Both the position numbers and the translations under genes were made by a program. Below the pieces are notes generated by a model, which was given only the letters and a program-made list of their open reading frames with translations, did not search any database and was not told the origin of the DNA. A stretch of 61,907 bases of DNA from a virus. How positions within the stretch are numbered: position 1 is the stretch's first letter; each line of letters begins with the position of its first letter. The DNA lies in IMG/VR virus record IMGVR_UViG_3300023184_000128, positions 1-61,907 of that record; one strand, 5' to 3'. Positions 61,615 through 61,907 of this stretch are shown one piece after another.

Positions 61615-61907
61615 TTAGTACATGTGCAAAATATCAGCAGGGTTATCTATCTTAGCAATAATTTCATCATCATTAAGAATTCTAACTTCACCACCTTCTA
61701 TTTTGAATCTGCTACCTGCATATCTTCCAAAAATTACCCAATCACCTTCCTTGCACCACGCTCCTAATGGAAATTTATCTTTATCTCTGTAACAAAGATT
61801 TCCCATTTTAAGAACATAAGCACAAACAGTTGTCATTTGAATTGTATCTTTAGAAGTATCAGATAGAATAATTCCACCTTTGGTTTGAGCTGGTCCAGCA
61901 TAAGGCA
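61615..61907 (-). CDS. groES: GroES-like co-chaperonin, C-terminal part (gene crosses the contig join)
   Basis: This is the second part of the gene that starts at 315; the frame enters from the right edge and stops at 61615. It carries GGIILSDTSKDTIQMTTVCA, then GAWCKEGDWVIFGRYAGSRF, KIEGGEVRILNDDEIIAKID. GDWVIFGRYAG plus EGGEVRILNDDEIIA is the characteristic GroES core and C-terminal roof strand pattern. Residues 61753-61907 repeat the left end. The 12-base gap to the scaffold ATG holds that gene's ribosome-binding site. Confidence 0.85.
   Translation of the reverse strand, partial: PYAGPAQTKGGIILSDTSKDTIQMTTVCAYVLKMGNLCYRDKDKFPLGAWCKEGDWVIFGRYAGSRFKIEGGEVRILNDDEIIAKIDNPADILHMY
61753..61907. 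repeat. Terminal direct repeat, right copy (contig overlap)
   Basis: Second copy of the 155-base end repeat, matching 1-155 with two substitutions (T for C and G for A, at 61879 and 61882). Both fall in the third codon positions of GroES codons or are silent (ACC/ACT and AAA/AAG), so the protein is unchanged. Merging gives a circle of about 61,752 bp. Confidence 0.9.

Noticed and set aside
1-61907. tRNA genes, CRISPR arrays, insertion sequences, integrase or lysogeny repressor
   Set aside because: Looked for cloverleaf-type sequences, regularly spaced repeats, transposase DDE motifs, tyrosine or serine integrase signatures and CI-like helix-turn-helix proteins; none was convincing. The only regular repeats are the 15-bp and 66-bp arrays, which have no spacers.

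Overview
The window is a nearly complete, circularly permuted genome of a tailed dsDNA bacteriophage with a short-tailed (P22-like podovirus) gene set. It is very AT-rich (about 30% GC by eye), tightly packed, and has frequent ATGA and TAATG start/stop overlaps. The first 155 and last 155 bases match except for two substitutions, so the contig closes into a circle of about 61.75 kb with a groES-like gene across the join. The low GC, the small marine-phage-type proteins (DUF6321-, DUF5872- and DUF6496-like), Hsp20, SpeD, 2OG-Fe(II) oxygenases and the absence of any recognisable integrase, repressor or tRNA suggest a marine phage of an AT-rich host such as SAR11/Pelagibacter. The host is an inference; nothing in the sequence proves it.

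The morphogenesis genes run leftward (minus strand) and cross the join: terS (13.9 kb), terL (9.1 kb), four small proteins sharing a C-terminal peptide, portal (6.2 kb), holin and a hidden lipoprotein (3.3-3.7 kb), an epimerase, methyltransferase and glycosyltransferase trio (0.5-2.9 kb), groES (join), scaffold, decoration and major capsid proteins (58.5-61.6 kb), two peptidoglycan hydrolases (55-56 kb), small basic proteins (53.8-57.5 kb), P22 gp4-like and other head-tail proteins (51.6-53.8 kb), a repetitive structural protein and a glycine-rich tail fibre (49.4-51.6 kb), a cassette of four 2OG-Fe(II) oxygenase-like genes plus a DUF6065-like gene (45.8-48.9 kb), a P22 gp10-like tail hub (43.7-45.7 kb), two more glycosyltransferases (39.7-41.4 kb), and large ejection-type proteins with a GNAT-like protein (33.6-39.7 kb).

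The replication block is also mostly leftward (20.4-33.3 kb): a RecB/Cas4-like nuclease, SpeD, an SSB-like protein with an acidic VPF tail, an archaeo-eukaryotic-type primase, a UvrD-like helicase, a DUF3310 protein, a PD-(D/E)XK-like protein, family A DNA polymerase with leucine at the position-762 equivalent, an HNH endonuclease and a ParB-like protein. An SNF2-type ATPase (30.8-32.2 kb) is read rightward. A divergent promoter pair lies at 22.0 kb. Hsp20 ends the leftward block.

Two rightward blocks, 9.9-13.0 kb and 14.9-19.7 kb, carry ArdC-type antirestriction, a GP88-like protein and about 25 very small proteins, including several single-helix membrane microproteins. Many start with a shared ACTAACAAAGG leader, and they look like early, host-interaction genes. 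The 0.94-kb gap at 13.94-14.88 kb separates terS from the second block. It holds four copies of an AAATCAATRACTTA repeat, CGCTGAAA repeats, and eight in-phase 15-bp units next to an AT-rich stretch, so it is the best candidate origin/control region. Family names and DUF numbers are from recognition by eye and were not checked by search.
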